Source: Ifrita kowaldi (lineage: Eukaryota > Chordata > Aves > Passeriformes > Cinclosomatidae). From it: DNA of 64,000 nt. Of the stretch, positions 24,301 through 36,300 are shown one piece after another. Position 1 is the first letter of the stretch. Each line of letters starts with the position of its first letter. The notes under the pieces are model-generated. The model was not told the DNA's origin, ran no database searches, and worked only from the letters and a program-made list of their open reading frames with translations. The stretch covers positions 675,579 to 739,578 of the forward strand of contig VZRS01004388.1 of the NCBI GenBank assembly GCA_013398055.1. The letters run 5' to 3'. Position numbers and translations under genes: made by a program.

Positions 24301-27300
24301 GGCAAATACATTCTGCTCTTCAGAGTGTGTGGGACACACACGTACAGCCTCAATCTACAACAGAATTTCTAGGCTATACTAAGACTAGTGGTGATTTTTG
24401 TGGTGATAGTGATTGGAAAGCCTTGTGTGGGAACCTTCAGAGCAGTTCATTACTGCATTACCTGATAAAAGTACCTCACAGCTTCAGTTCATTCTTGCTT
24501 AGGACTAGGATCTCATTGTGTTAACACCAAGACAAAACAGGTGGCCTATGCCCTGTATAACTTAGAAAACACTTATAAGGTAAAAGGCAAATAAATGATC
24601 TGTGCATATAGAGTGTGAAACTGCTGGTCAGTGTGAAAGAAAATGGTCTCAGCATCCTGGCAGCTTAGTGCTTACAGTCTTCTTGTATACAATGCCAGGA
24701 AGAGAAGTCGTGGTGAGCAGTGAAAGGGCTTTGTGGAACTCTCCCAGTGAGGGGTGTACAGAAGAAAACTAGAATGTTTGTTTCTGCATATAATAAGAGA
24801 GTAGTAGAAGCAGACTTGGAAAAAGGAGCTGACTGCTTAGTGCTGAGTGAGGGATGACTGAGGAACATCTTGAAGGGATTTAAATCAGAAAATAACTTGT
24901 AGCATAGAAGAGGGAACCGGCAGCAGAGTTGACAATGTCTTCTAAATAACTTCATAAAATAGAACTTCTTATTGATCAGTAGTCAATATATAACTGTATG
25001 AGTTCCGCAGAAAATGTTTAATCTGCATTTAACTGCAGAAAAGCAATTAACAAAGGTGGCAAATTATTTGATAAATAACTTTCTGCAATCAGACATACTT
25101 AAAATTTGTGCACCTTTTTAAATTACTTCTTTCATTGACACAAGAATGAAGAAACTTTTTTTAGTAAGGAGAGAGAGGATCGAGTCCTTAATGTCTTTGT
25201 GCTTTCAGTATCTCCCTCATGAATCTTGCCTATTCAGTAGGTTAGAAGTGAAAATTAATAAAAAGTAAGCACTTTGGGAATGAGCCTTCCATCTTTTAGG
25301 TTGCATTTTAAGAGCGACTCTACCCCCCCAAAATGGGGAAGGGGACTACTACAGATGATCTGATTTTACACAGTAGCCCGAGTTCAAACAAATTTGTACT
25401 TTTACTATGATCAATCTCGGAACAGTTCATCTGCATAGTAGAGATTTTGGGGCTGAGCTGTGCTCTGCACAGGTGCAAGGAGATTAGAGAGAGAAGTGCC
25501 CTTTTATGTGCTGAGTCTGGTGCCCTTTCACACTAAGCTAGTTTAATTGAGCTGATAAGCACACGTGAAAGGGATCTCCTGTGTATCAGTAAGTGCTGGC
25601 AGCCAGGGCCCTCACAGGACTCTCTCCTCATGTACATTGAACTGGTGTCCGGAGTAGACTGGGGCCAGCTTTAGCTTCATTCTGACACCAGGTGGATCCT
25701 CGTAAGAAAAGTCCTCAAAAGCTGTGCTCTTGGGATATACTAGTGCAACAGCTAATATTCCTGAGTATTATTTTAAAATAAACTCCTATTTTAAGAGTGA
25801 GAATTCTGAGGAGTAAGATTGTCTAAATGTGTTAAACGAAATTTTTTTCTCTTGAACAAATCACCCCAAGCTTTCTCATTTTCTCTCACTGATTTTTTTA
25901 AACTGTGCCAATTTATTTGATGTGCCTTCACATATATATGTTTTCAGTGATGAATTGAAGTATAATTTTATCTAATTATATTGTAGGTGTTCCTCTGCAT
26001 TCTTTGAGGAAGAGAGGTCAGCATTAAAACAGAAACGGCAGAAAATCAGACTTTTGCAGCAGCGGAAAGTTGCAGATCTTTCACAGTTCAAAGATCTTCC
26101 AGAAGATATTCCATTACCTCTTGTAATAGGAACTAAAGTCACAGGTAATTTCTTAAAAATAAACAAAAAAGCAGCCAAGTGTGTTTTGCAAAGATTTTAG
26201 TAAGTCATAGTACACTTAATGCACATAATTATAATAAATGTAAAACATCAAAAATTGTATGGTTTTTTGTTAGTTCATTGAAAAGGTGTTTGTGAAGATT
26301 AGGTAGCATTTTTAAAACAGTGGTAAGGTTTTGAGGTGCAAACTTAATATGGTTTATTATTTCTGCTGTTGAAATTGTAGGGTTTTTTACATGTCTAGTA
26401 TATCTAACAAATTTTGGAGAGAAAGAAATGCTTATTTGCAGAGAGAGATGCTTCTTTTCAAAATATTGAGTGTTTTCTGAGTCTAAAATTTGACCTAATA
26501 CAAAACTTCAACTTTTTCCGTAAATATAAAACTGTCAGTTTTGAAACAGATATACAATTGATATTGCAGTGTAGTTGGACTTGTATGCTAAACATGACAT
26601 TGCCTTACTAAAAAAGCTTAGCCATAACTGAGGAAGGAATATTGTTGAAAACATTCCACAGGTTTTGTCTAGTTTTTTGAAAATTTTAATTCCTCCCTAC
26701 TGTCTGATTTTGGTCCAGGTGCTTTTCACTTCAGCATCTCCTGTTCAGGCCACTACTGTTTGTTGCATTTTTGGTGTTCAACACCACTGCCCTTAGTTCT
26801 TGCTGAAGAGCAGGCATGCACCACACTGCCTCTCCTCACTCTTCTAAACCTGTACCCTTGGACTGCCTTCCACACTTTTGCTAAATACGCAGTTATCAGA
26901 GGTGTTCAGAGAGAAATGCTGTGCAAAATCATCCGGAAATTGATTTTCCCCTGCAAAATCTGTCCGTCAGAAGGTATTGGGTATAAAATAGTGGGAGTTA
27001 CTTAGACATAAGTGTAAGGATTAGATTTGGGAGATATTTGGCCTGCAAACTTAAATTTTGTAAAACTTTGGTAATATTTCTATTACATACTTTTTTCCTG
27101 AGTTTGCCTTTTTTTCCCCTTTAATCTGTGGGCTTTAAATATACATATAAAGGATTTCTTGCAAAAGATGTAATAAATCTGTTTTTGTTATTTGTATCAT
27201 AGCATTGCAATATTTGGTTTCTTGGTTCTTTTGTTGTTTTTTTAAGCACGTTTGCGAGGTGTCCATGATGGTCTGTTCACTGGACAAATAGATGCTGTAG

Positions 27301-30300
27301 ACACTCTTAATGCTACCTACAGAGTGACTTTTGACAGGGCAGGTCTTGGAACACACACAGTCCCAGATTATGAAGTTCTTGTAAGTATTAATGACACATT
27401 CTAAAAGTAGCTTTAATAAGAAAATTAAATAAAAAATTCCACAATGATGTGCTTTAATTAAAAATAAGAAAATAGAAAATATTACACCCAGGTGGTATTG
27501 TCATAAAGTGGAAAGAAGCATAACAGATGCATGGGAAATTCCAGCATAATGAACTTTTACTGTTTATGGTTTTACAGAACAGGATAACCCTCTATGATTA
27601 AAGCATAATGGCTCAAGGTGGAATAATTTACTAGACCAACTATTATAGGCTGTTATAATAGCCTGAGTTCAATATGAAGAAATACAATGAGTAGTATAAG
27701 ATCCCAGAGAAAATTCTGCAGTGGGGTTCTGCGAGGATTTGCAGAAAGTGTTGAAGAGAATTTGTCCCTTTGTAATGTGGTAAAGCCAGGAAAGGCCTGT
27801 GGAAGTTGCAACAAGTATTATGAGTTGATTGAACTTGATTTTGAAATTTCTTGTACTAATGAACCTACCTGGGAGGATTTTGTTTTGGTCAAATAATTGG
27901 AGGTTATTTGCCAGCTCCTAGGCTTTGTTCCTGCCAGACAAGATTTCTGGAGGACCTCACTTTCTTTTGTATCTTGTGTAGTGTTGGATCTTCGTAATTT
28001 CTCTAGTCTCTCTCATGGTCTGAGTTTGGAGCCTCTGCTGAACTCCTGTACAGTTGTGGTTTGTCTGCCAATAGTATTTTTGGAAATCTTCATGCAGGTT
28101 TTATTTGATGGGATGCCAGAACACTTTGAAAACTGCAGCAATACATTAGGATTTTGAAGCTCCTGCCTAGACCAAAAGCAAAATGTTAATGTTTTCATGC
28201 TGTTGGGTTGGCTAGTCCAGATTCCAGAAATAAATTATGTGTTCCAAAAGGGTAAAAATTAATCAGACACTGAAGTATATCCTTCCTTTCCCTGTCTGGC
28301 AGAGTAATGAGCCTCATGAAACCATGCCAATTGCTGCCTTTGGACAGAAACAACGGCCTTCACGCTTCTTCATGACTCCTCCCCGGTTGCCATACACACC
28401 TTCACTCCAGTCTCCAATCACAGTAAGTTACTTTTTTCATGTGTTTTTAATCACTGAAGTATTTTTGATAAATGTTGAAGCTGTTACCTTAAAGAGTTCT
28501 TGAGATTAATTTTCTGAGGTTACTTAGCAAGATCAAGATTTTAGCAAAATCCTCTAAAAGGAAGTTATTAACTTAAATGTTTTATCCTTTATAGGACAGT
28601 GATCCTTTATTAGGACAATCTTCATGGAAAAACAAAATTTCAGGCACTGATAGTGAAACACTAGGAGGCTTTCCAGTGGAATTCCTCATTCAAGTGGTAA
28701 GTGTTAACTGCAGCTCTTAATTTTGTTGTTTATTGTCCTTTTGTGTTTATTCTGCCAATTCTTCTGCAGTTTAATGACCTTCTGTTAATGACCTTCTGTT
28801 AATTTATGACAGATATGATAATATCCAAATTAACTTTTGAAGAGATGTTAATATTTTTTTTTATTCTCCCCTTCTGAATTTTCACACTTGTTTATAACCT
28901 TTGAAATATTCTGCTTTTCAGACCACAGAGGTCTTCAAAAGTGTATCTTATTTTCCCAGCTCTACCATTCTGTCTTAAAAAAAAAGTATTATTTCTACGT
29001 GCAAACTTTAAGACTTTTTTTATTTATTTAAAATATACTTGCATTGTGCAAAGAATGTTTGCCTATATGCATTATTACACATATTTTATGTTATATAATG
29101 TCCTACCCTCTTGGAGAAGAAAAGCAGCTCTCATTTCTATGCAAGCGAACTTTCATGTTACAGATAATGTAACTACATAGAAAACACATTTTGTCTTCAC
29201 CTTTATGAAATAATTCCTCAGTGGTTTTTGTGCACCAGTTCAGAAGAGCACAGACAAGTAATGTTAGGAAGCTGAGGTTCACTGAATATTAAAACACATT
29301 GAAGCATTTTCCAGAATGATGGAAGAATGTAATTGCTCATGTTGACTTAGCTTAAGATCAGTGATTGAAGTCCTTAACAAGGAAAGTAGTTTTGAACATG
29401 CCAAAGGAGATTGGAATGATTCATGTTTGAAATATTAAGAATTGATAAATAATATTACTGAATGTCTCTCAGATGTTAATGTCTGTGTAATTGGTCAGAA
29501 GAATAAATCTGTCTGTAGCTCACATGACACACTAACATTTGGGCCATTCAACATAATGAATTTCATTTAACAGAATCATCTATTCAGCTTTTTTAGAGGA
29601 AACTTGTATGAAGCTCATTTTGAAAATGGTGGCTTGGCATCTAGCTTAGCAAAGAGAATTTAAAATAGTCATAGTTGTTGTAACTATAATTATGGTAAAA
29701 TTGAATACACAAAAGATACAGTCTTCATGCAGCTGAACTGTATCTGTAGCTCTCCTCCTATGAGTCACAGAGTATGATCAGTGAAACTAGGTAACTGAGG
29801 TGTACTGAGCTTTACAACTACTTAGTGATCTGTTTATGATACTGTTTCTGTATTTTAAATATGAAAACGTGTGATTTGTCCATCATGTTTGGTTGTATAT
29901 TACTACTCGGTATAAGGAAATCTAAGTTCTACAAGTATAGGCCTCTTGCTTGTATTACAAATGGTGGCATTTTACAAAGATACCACATTAATATTTATTT
30001 TTGCTTGAAGATTTTGTAAATACTTTGAACAAAATCAATCCACAGATTTTTTGGCATTTGTCTATTTGAGCAATGACAAAGAATCACAGGGCTTAAACAT
30101 TTGCGGAAGGACTTGAAGCATTATTTTTAAGAATAAATTTTTTAATTAGAAGTTTGAGGAGGTACTGGAATTTGGTGTTGTGAAATACACGGGACTGGTG
30201 AATGCTGATTATTGATAGTTCTGTATTCACCAGTCCAGATGTATTTCTATGTTAAAGGTCACTGCTCAGGATGTTCTAGCCTTTCTGATACACTGGTACT

Positions 30301-33300
30301 TAAAAAAAATCAAAGCCCTTTTTTGATTTAATGGTGATTCAGGAAGTAAATGGTCAAAAAACAATTGATTCCAAGAAAACTTTCTGGAAAACTATTGCCA
30401 GGCAATTATTTATAGGACCACAAAGAAACAATTTTATGGGAAGAATTTTGGACAAAACAGAAAATACAGAACACACCTTGAATAAGGTTTCAACCCAGCC
30501 CCTTATTTCCCTTTTCTGAAATTAATTTGGAAGAAGAGGAAGTGTACCCAAAATCACATGCAGACAATGACAAGTGAATGTTAGGAGTTATTCTCTTGAC
30601 TATAACTTTCAGTTGTAAGCAAACCTTTGGACTTGTAATAAGTATTTTAACCATTGTTCTACACTGTCTTAGGTTTTTTAAATCTTTATATTAATTACTA
30701 CTTGTTACATTTTGACATCTGAGACTGTGGACTAACGTGTATCAGAAGAAGACTGGCTCAAAAATTAAGATGATATTCAGGATAAAGTCAGCAATAAATG
30801 AGTCATAAATAAAAAAAAAACCCTTTCATGCTTAATTCATTATGTAATGCATCCTTAAATATTTCATATGCTATATGGCAGGTCAAAATCGATAGATTGC
30901 ATTCTTACATTCTAGCCAGTATTAAAATTTAGAGGGTGTTTTTCCAAGCACTGAGCTGCAGCTTTTTTTATTTTCCTTCCTCCCTGCTTCCTTTTTTGTT
31001 TTGGGGTGAAAAATTCGGTTAGAAGGCAGCACTGTAGGACAAAGCAGATGTTGGCAGGGTCGCTGCATGGCCGGTAGAGGGAGTGTGGTGATGCAGCACG
31101 GGCACAGCAGTGACCTGGTGCCTGCATGTGGGGAAAGGAGGGATCTTCCCGACTTAAATGCGGGAGGAACAATCTGAAAATGGATACTCAATTTTTGACT
31201 GTTTTCTCCTTATGAAAATTGTGAAAATATTCCGTAGTTAAGTTATCACACACTTCATTTTGAAAGGCTCATATTTTATGTCTAATAAGTGAAATCAGAA
31301 GTGAAAATCTAAACATTCTGGTTGGGTTGTTCCTTCATTTCTTTTAATGTGGAAAAGCGTTGTACTGAAAACTTGTTTCCAGTTTATTGAGAGCTATGAA
31401 TTACAACAGTAAACAGGATGAGTTATGCTGAAAATAAAGCTGTTAGGCAAGAATTTCTCAAGACAAATAGGTCTAGACTGAATTATACCATTCACTGATG
31501 GTACTGGCAAATGAAAATGGAGGTCTATGTAATAAAATGTATCCCTGAGAGAAAGTTGGTGGACATGACAGATTCAGTGAAAGTCACAGTTTTCTTAGAA
31601 TCAGATTATCCAGATCTCTGGAATATATCTTAGAGTAGGATGAATATAATAGAAAATCCAAGATCATCAAATGGAGAACTAGTGCTGTGCATCCTCACAT
31701 ATGTTTGCATGTAAGTAGAAGTTAAGAATCAAATGCCTTGAAAATTCTGGGAACAAATTATATACATTAATTTGGGGACTCATCAACTTCATGAAGGAGA
31801 AGAATGTGCTAGGCCGTTGCTGGATGGTGATGGCAGGAGAGCTTGACAGGTAACTTTTTGGCAGCAGTGGCAGATGTGTACAGTGCTTTTCTTCCTCCCA
31901 GGTGTTTTATTGGCAACATGAACACTTGTGTGGTGTGTTAGAAACTAGATCAGAGAGAGAATCCAGCTCACAAATAACAATTTTAAACCTTTTCATTCTT
32001 GTCCCTTCTAAATTATTTTTTTTTTGGTCATTATCTCTTCTGTGATTGGGTTCTTCATGCAAAATGCAAAGAGCAAAAATGCAAGTGCTGGCTCAGCACA
32101 GGCACTGGGGGACAGCACAAGGACAGAAATGAGCAGCTGGAACTGGGAGGCTGATAACCCATGCAGTGTTGCCTCTGTGCCTCTGACCATGGCTCACCAT
32201 CCACTCATAAGATGCATCTGGCAAAATATTTAGAGTAGAAAGAGAGAAATATTGATGCTGTTTTAGAGGTTTAGTTTACAGGTGTGTCATTCAGAATACT
32301 GTGACAGGCTTCCTGTGCTCAAACACAGGGAAGATGGCAGTGAATGGAAAAAAAGATACAAAAAGGGCCACAAAAGTTTAAGAGATGAAGAGCCCTTTTT
32401 GGAAATAGAGTCTGGAAAGGCTCGAGTTGCAATTAGTCCAGTGGAAAAACAGTGGAAAAGAGATGCTTCTATTGTCTCTGAATAAACAGGGATAAATACA
32501 AGGAGAGAACACTATATTTAGCTGAAAAACAGCTTTGGCTGTTTGGCAATATGGAACAAATTGCTATGAAGTGAAAAAGAATGCATTTTGCATGGAAATT
32601 CCCAGAATATTCCTCATTAGCTGAAAAAGATCCTGGAACAATTTTCTAAGTAGAATTTGTGAGAGCAAGCAACCTGGCTGCATTAAGACTGAACATAAAA
32701 ATCACAAAAGGGATTCTATATAAATCAGATGTATGTTGAACTAGGAGTTCCTATTTCTCCCAGTCACATATTTAACTACTAGGATGCCGTTAACCCCTCT
32801 GGAATTTATAAAACCTGAAATTTTTGCTCTGTTTACTCCAGTAATAAAAGTGTTGCTGGTTGTAGTGAAGCTAGGATTTCTCTCAGGGCCCTAGAGTATG
32901 AATAGTTTTAGGAGCGATGTGTGTGTTGAGAGTACTCCCAGTGAATTTCCACTTCAGCCTGCTAGGTCCCCAGGGCAGGAGACACAGGGTATTCCCATTA
33001 CAAAAGAGGGAAATGGAAAGCCCAGAGTTGTTCTGTATAACATAGATCCAATCTCTATACCAGGTTTTACTGCAGGAGTTTACACAAAGGGCTGGTGCTC
33101 GGTCGAGGGCACAGCTGAGAACTGTGTGGAAAAAAAGATGTAGTAAGGTGAGTGATACTAATTTGTAGTATCATGACTGTAACATCCTTTGCTCTCCTTC
33201 AGCCTGCAAAAAAAAAAAATGGTTCTTCAGGCTCTAGCTGGCCATAAATTATATTAGTCTTCCTCTAGGGAATTTCAGCTGATGGATTTTAGCACTCATC

Positions 33301-36300
33301 AATTTAGGGCACTTGGAAACGCTTTAAAAATCCCTGGAAAGTCTGTCATTTAATTTTAATTAATTTTTGTTTCTGCATCTTAACTTGATCAACAGCTGAG
33401 AAATATGTTTTAAATTATGAAAGAAACAGGTATGGTTTTTTATCTTGAAGTTCTATGGCATTTCAAAACTGCTTAAGGACCTATTCTTTCTAAAAATAGT
33501 TCCTTTGTTTTAGACCAGGTTATCGAAAATCCTTATGATCAAGAAGGAACACATCAAACAATTGAGAGAGATGAATACAGAAGCAGAAAAGCTGGTGAGA
33601 ATGTCCTCTTTTTGGTTCTTAAAACAGGATGTGCTTTAACAGCTAATGCAAATTAGAAGTATAGTCTAAATAAAATCTGTATTTAATGATTTCTATGACA
33701 CGAAATGTCTTCTTATTTTTAAAGACAAGTCAGAGAGGTCAGTTGCTTCAAATACGGTTCTCCCTTGAAAGCACTGTGCTTTGGAAACTGATTAGTGTTA
33801 ACATTGGGGTAGCACATGTCAGCTAACACATAAAGTAAGGAAATACTATGTACTTTGAGAACTTGGAGTACAAGTTTATATGGTAAGACATTTCTGATAA
33901 TACTGTTCTGCAGATGGTAGGTAGGTTCTTATTATCCCAACTTTCTGGTTAAAGCAATTACTCATTTCAGAGATTTTCTGTGTGAAGCTCTGAGTGCCCT
34001 TGACTGGCATTTAAAGTTACAGTACCACAGCAGCTACAGCATAATTAGCAGCAGCAGCAGAATAGTTTTTCTTGCTAACTTTATCTAATTATTAACAGTC
34101 AGTAAAACAAAATTATAAGAGTGGCTTTTCTACCACGCATGGCTATAAATTAACTTGAGAGCAGAAAGCTCTCAGTCTCAGCCTTCTGCCAGCATCCATC
34201 CAGGCTGTTGTCTCTGCAGCATCCAGAAGGCTAAAGGTTTGTGGAGAGGAAAAGGGGTCTCTTTTATTTCTTGAAGCAAAACAGTTGAATTTTTTTTCCA
34301 TGTAAAATATTTGAGTGTTGAAAGATGGGATTTATTGTGGTGAGATTTCTCTCTGTGCCTTCAATGATCATGTGCATGTGTGCATTCTGTTACTCTGCTT
34401 TCTACTGCCCCATCCCTGTGTCTCTGTAATTTTCTTCTATGCCTTGATGTTGTTCTTCAAAACCTTATTTCAGTTACTACATTATTTTTCCTGCACATCA
34501 AATTTTTTGTCTTTTAATTTTGTGTGTTAGTAATAAACTTGATGCAAAGAGAAGTAAGATTAAAACATATCACTGCAACCTGTAACTCTGATAATGAAAA
34601 ATGACCAACTCTTCTTAAAACAAAGTAATTATTTTTTTCTGAGATATTAATGCTTTTGCATAGATAAAGAAATCCACAGGAATGACAGTAGCCTTCCTCT
34701 AGCAAGAATCCAGATGTTAGCTCAGCTACTAAGTCCTAAATAAACTGTATTATTACTTTTCTTGGTCTTCTTACCCCACAAAATTGAAAGAGCAAAAAGC
34801 AATGGGAAGGGAATCTAGAAATAGATGGTAAATTTGATACATTTTAGCTCAATTGTAACCTGGATAAGGACTTTGAGATACTTTGAGATTCTTCCCTGCT
34901 CTATTTCCTTTGTAAACCAGCAAGCATAAAGCAACTGCCATTACTATTCAAGGCTGTCCTGATAAAAATAGAGGATGTGATACCTTCCTATTTGGCCATA
35001 TTCTTAGCCTGTCTTCTAATCCTCTTTGTCCCTTGGCAATCCCATCTCTGTTTGTGCCACTGAGTATGTGTTGCTTCTCCTTTAAAATAGATTTTCTTTG
35101 AACAAGAATCTTTTTGTGGCCCCAGTTCACTTTAACATCAATAACATGCCGGAACATGAATAAAATTGAATCCTTTGAGTTTATTCAGGTGTACTTTAAT
35201 TGTCAGACTTTGGTGATAATTCATACAATTGTCATTTGATAATTGTTAGAGTAGTACTGCTGTTTGGTTTAAAGTAATCCTTTATGAAGACTTCTGTTTA
35301 ATGACTGATTCAATATAGAAATAAAATCACTGGAGAAGGTCCGAAAGATTCAATTTTTGGTGTTCCAGAGCTGCAGAAAGTATGCTGAATTTATGCTACT
35401 TTCCTGTGAATTCTGAAATTATGGTGTTAGTTTAAAGCCCTGTTAAGTTAGTATTTGGATTTGCATAATTTCAGTGATTAAGTTTAATGGGGAGTTTTAA
35501 ACTGAACTCCTAACTGAAACCTTTTGAGTTTTTGACCAGAATCCTCTTGATGAAGGCTCTTGACTTGCAATTTGCTTTATCTTGTGGTGTGAAAACTGCA
35601 GCTACAAGTTTTGATTGTAGGAGGTACCTGTATCTCAGTCTTGTGGCTGGGACTATGTCAAGCTTCTCTTGCAAGAGACAATTTGTAGAGGAAATTTTAT
35701 AATATATTGCATGTTTTGTTGCAATTTCATAAATATCACCCAAACAACATCAAGCTGTATTCTGAAAAGAGTGTAAGAAAAAAGGTACTGTATTTTGGTA
35801 TTTATTCTTTTTGTGAGAAAAATATATAAATACAAAATACTTACAAAATACTGTTACCAAATATAAGCTCTAGTAACTTTCTTTTTTGGCAGAACTTTTA
35901 GCTGTAACAGAAGGTGTGTAGCACTGAGTCATCTTCAAGTGACCAATAACTTACTAACCAAATGTGCCTCCCATCCTGCAGCAGAGGTGGTCGAGGCCAT
36001 ATTGTCCTGTACTGTTCCTCTGCTGACAGGATAGTTTTCTGCTCAACCAGTAGAGAGAAGCCATGCCCAGCTACTGGAGAAATAAGCAGGTCAGACCACA
36101 GTCATCTTCTGTAGCATTTACCACCATAGATTACTGTAGCACTTCAAGAAGGGAATAAAAGCATGGTTGTTACCTACACAGTTTCCCTTGGAGTTATAAA
36201 TAGTAATACTGCATTTTAATATTTTGTATGTAGATATTTTTCTATTTGACACTGGGATTTCAAATATCTCAATATAATTTTCAAGTAAAAACTCCTTTTG

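Larger units (their letters stand above)
21174..25986 (+). other. LIN9: LIN9 intron
   Basis: Contains a + strand CR1 piece (21790-22045), a reverse CR1 piece (22440-22605), a T-rich tract (23994-24019) and an unidentified minus-strand ORF (24044-24280). The rest is AT-rich, with no recognised gene. Confidence 0.85.
28697..33513 (+). other. LIN9: LIN9 intron
   Basis: About 4.8 kb. It contains a 14-bp tandem duplication (28771-28798), a long hairpin (30182-30247), a local GC-richer patch at about 30955-31170 with no recognised content, and a poly-A run at 33208-33219. No gene seen. Confidence 0.85.

Noticed and set aside
24207..24524. 105-codon + strand ORF opposite the unidentified minus ORF
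   Set aside because: It overlaps the minus-strand frame and lacks the first-position G excess, so it is more likely a shadow.
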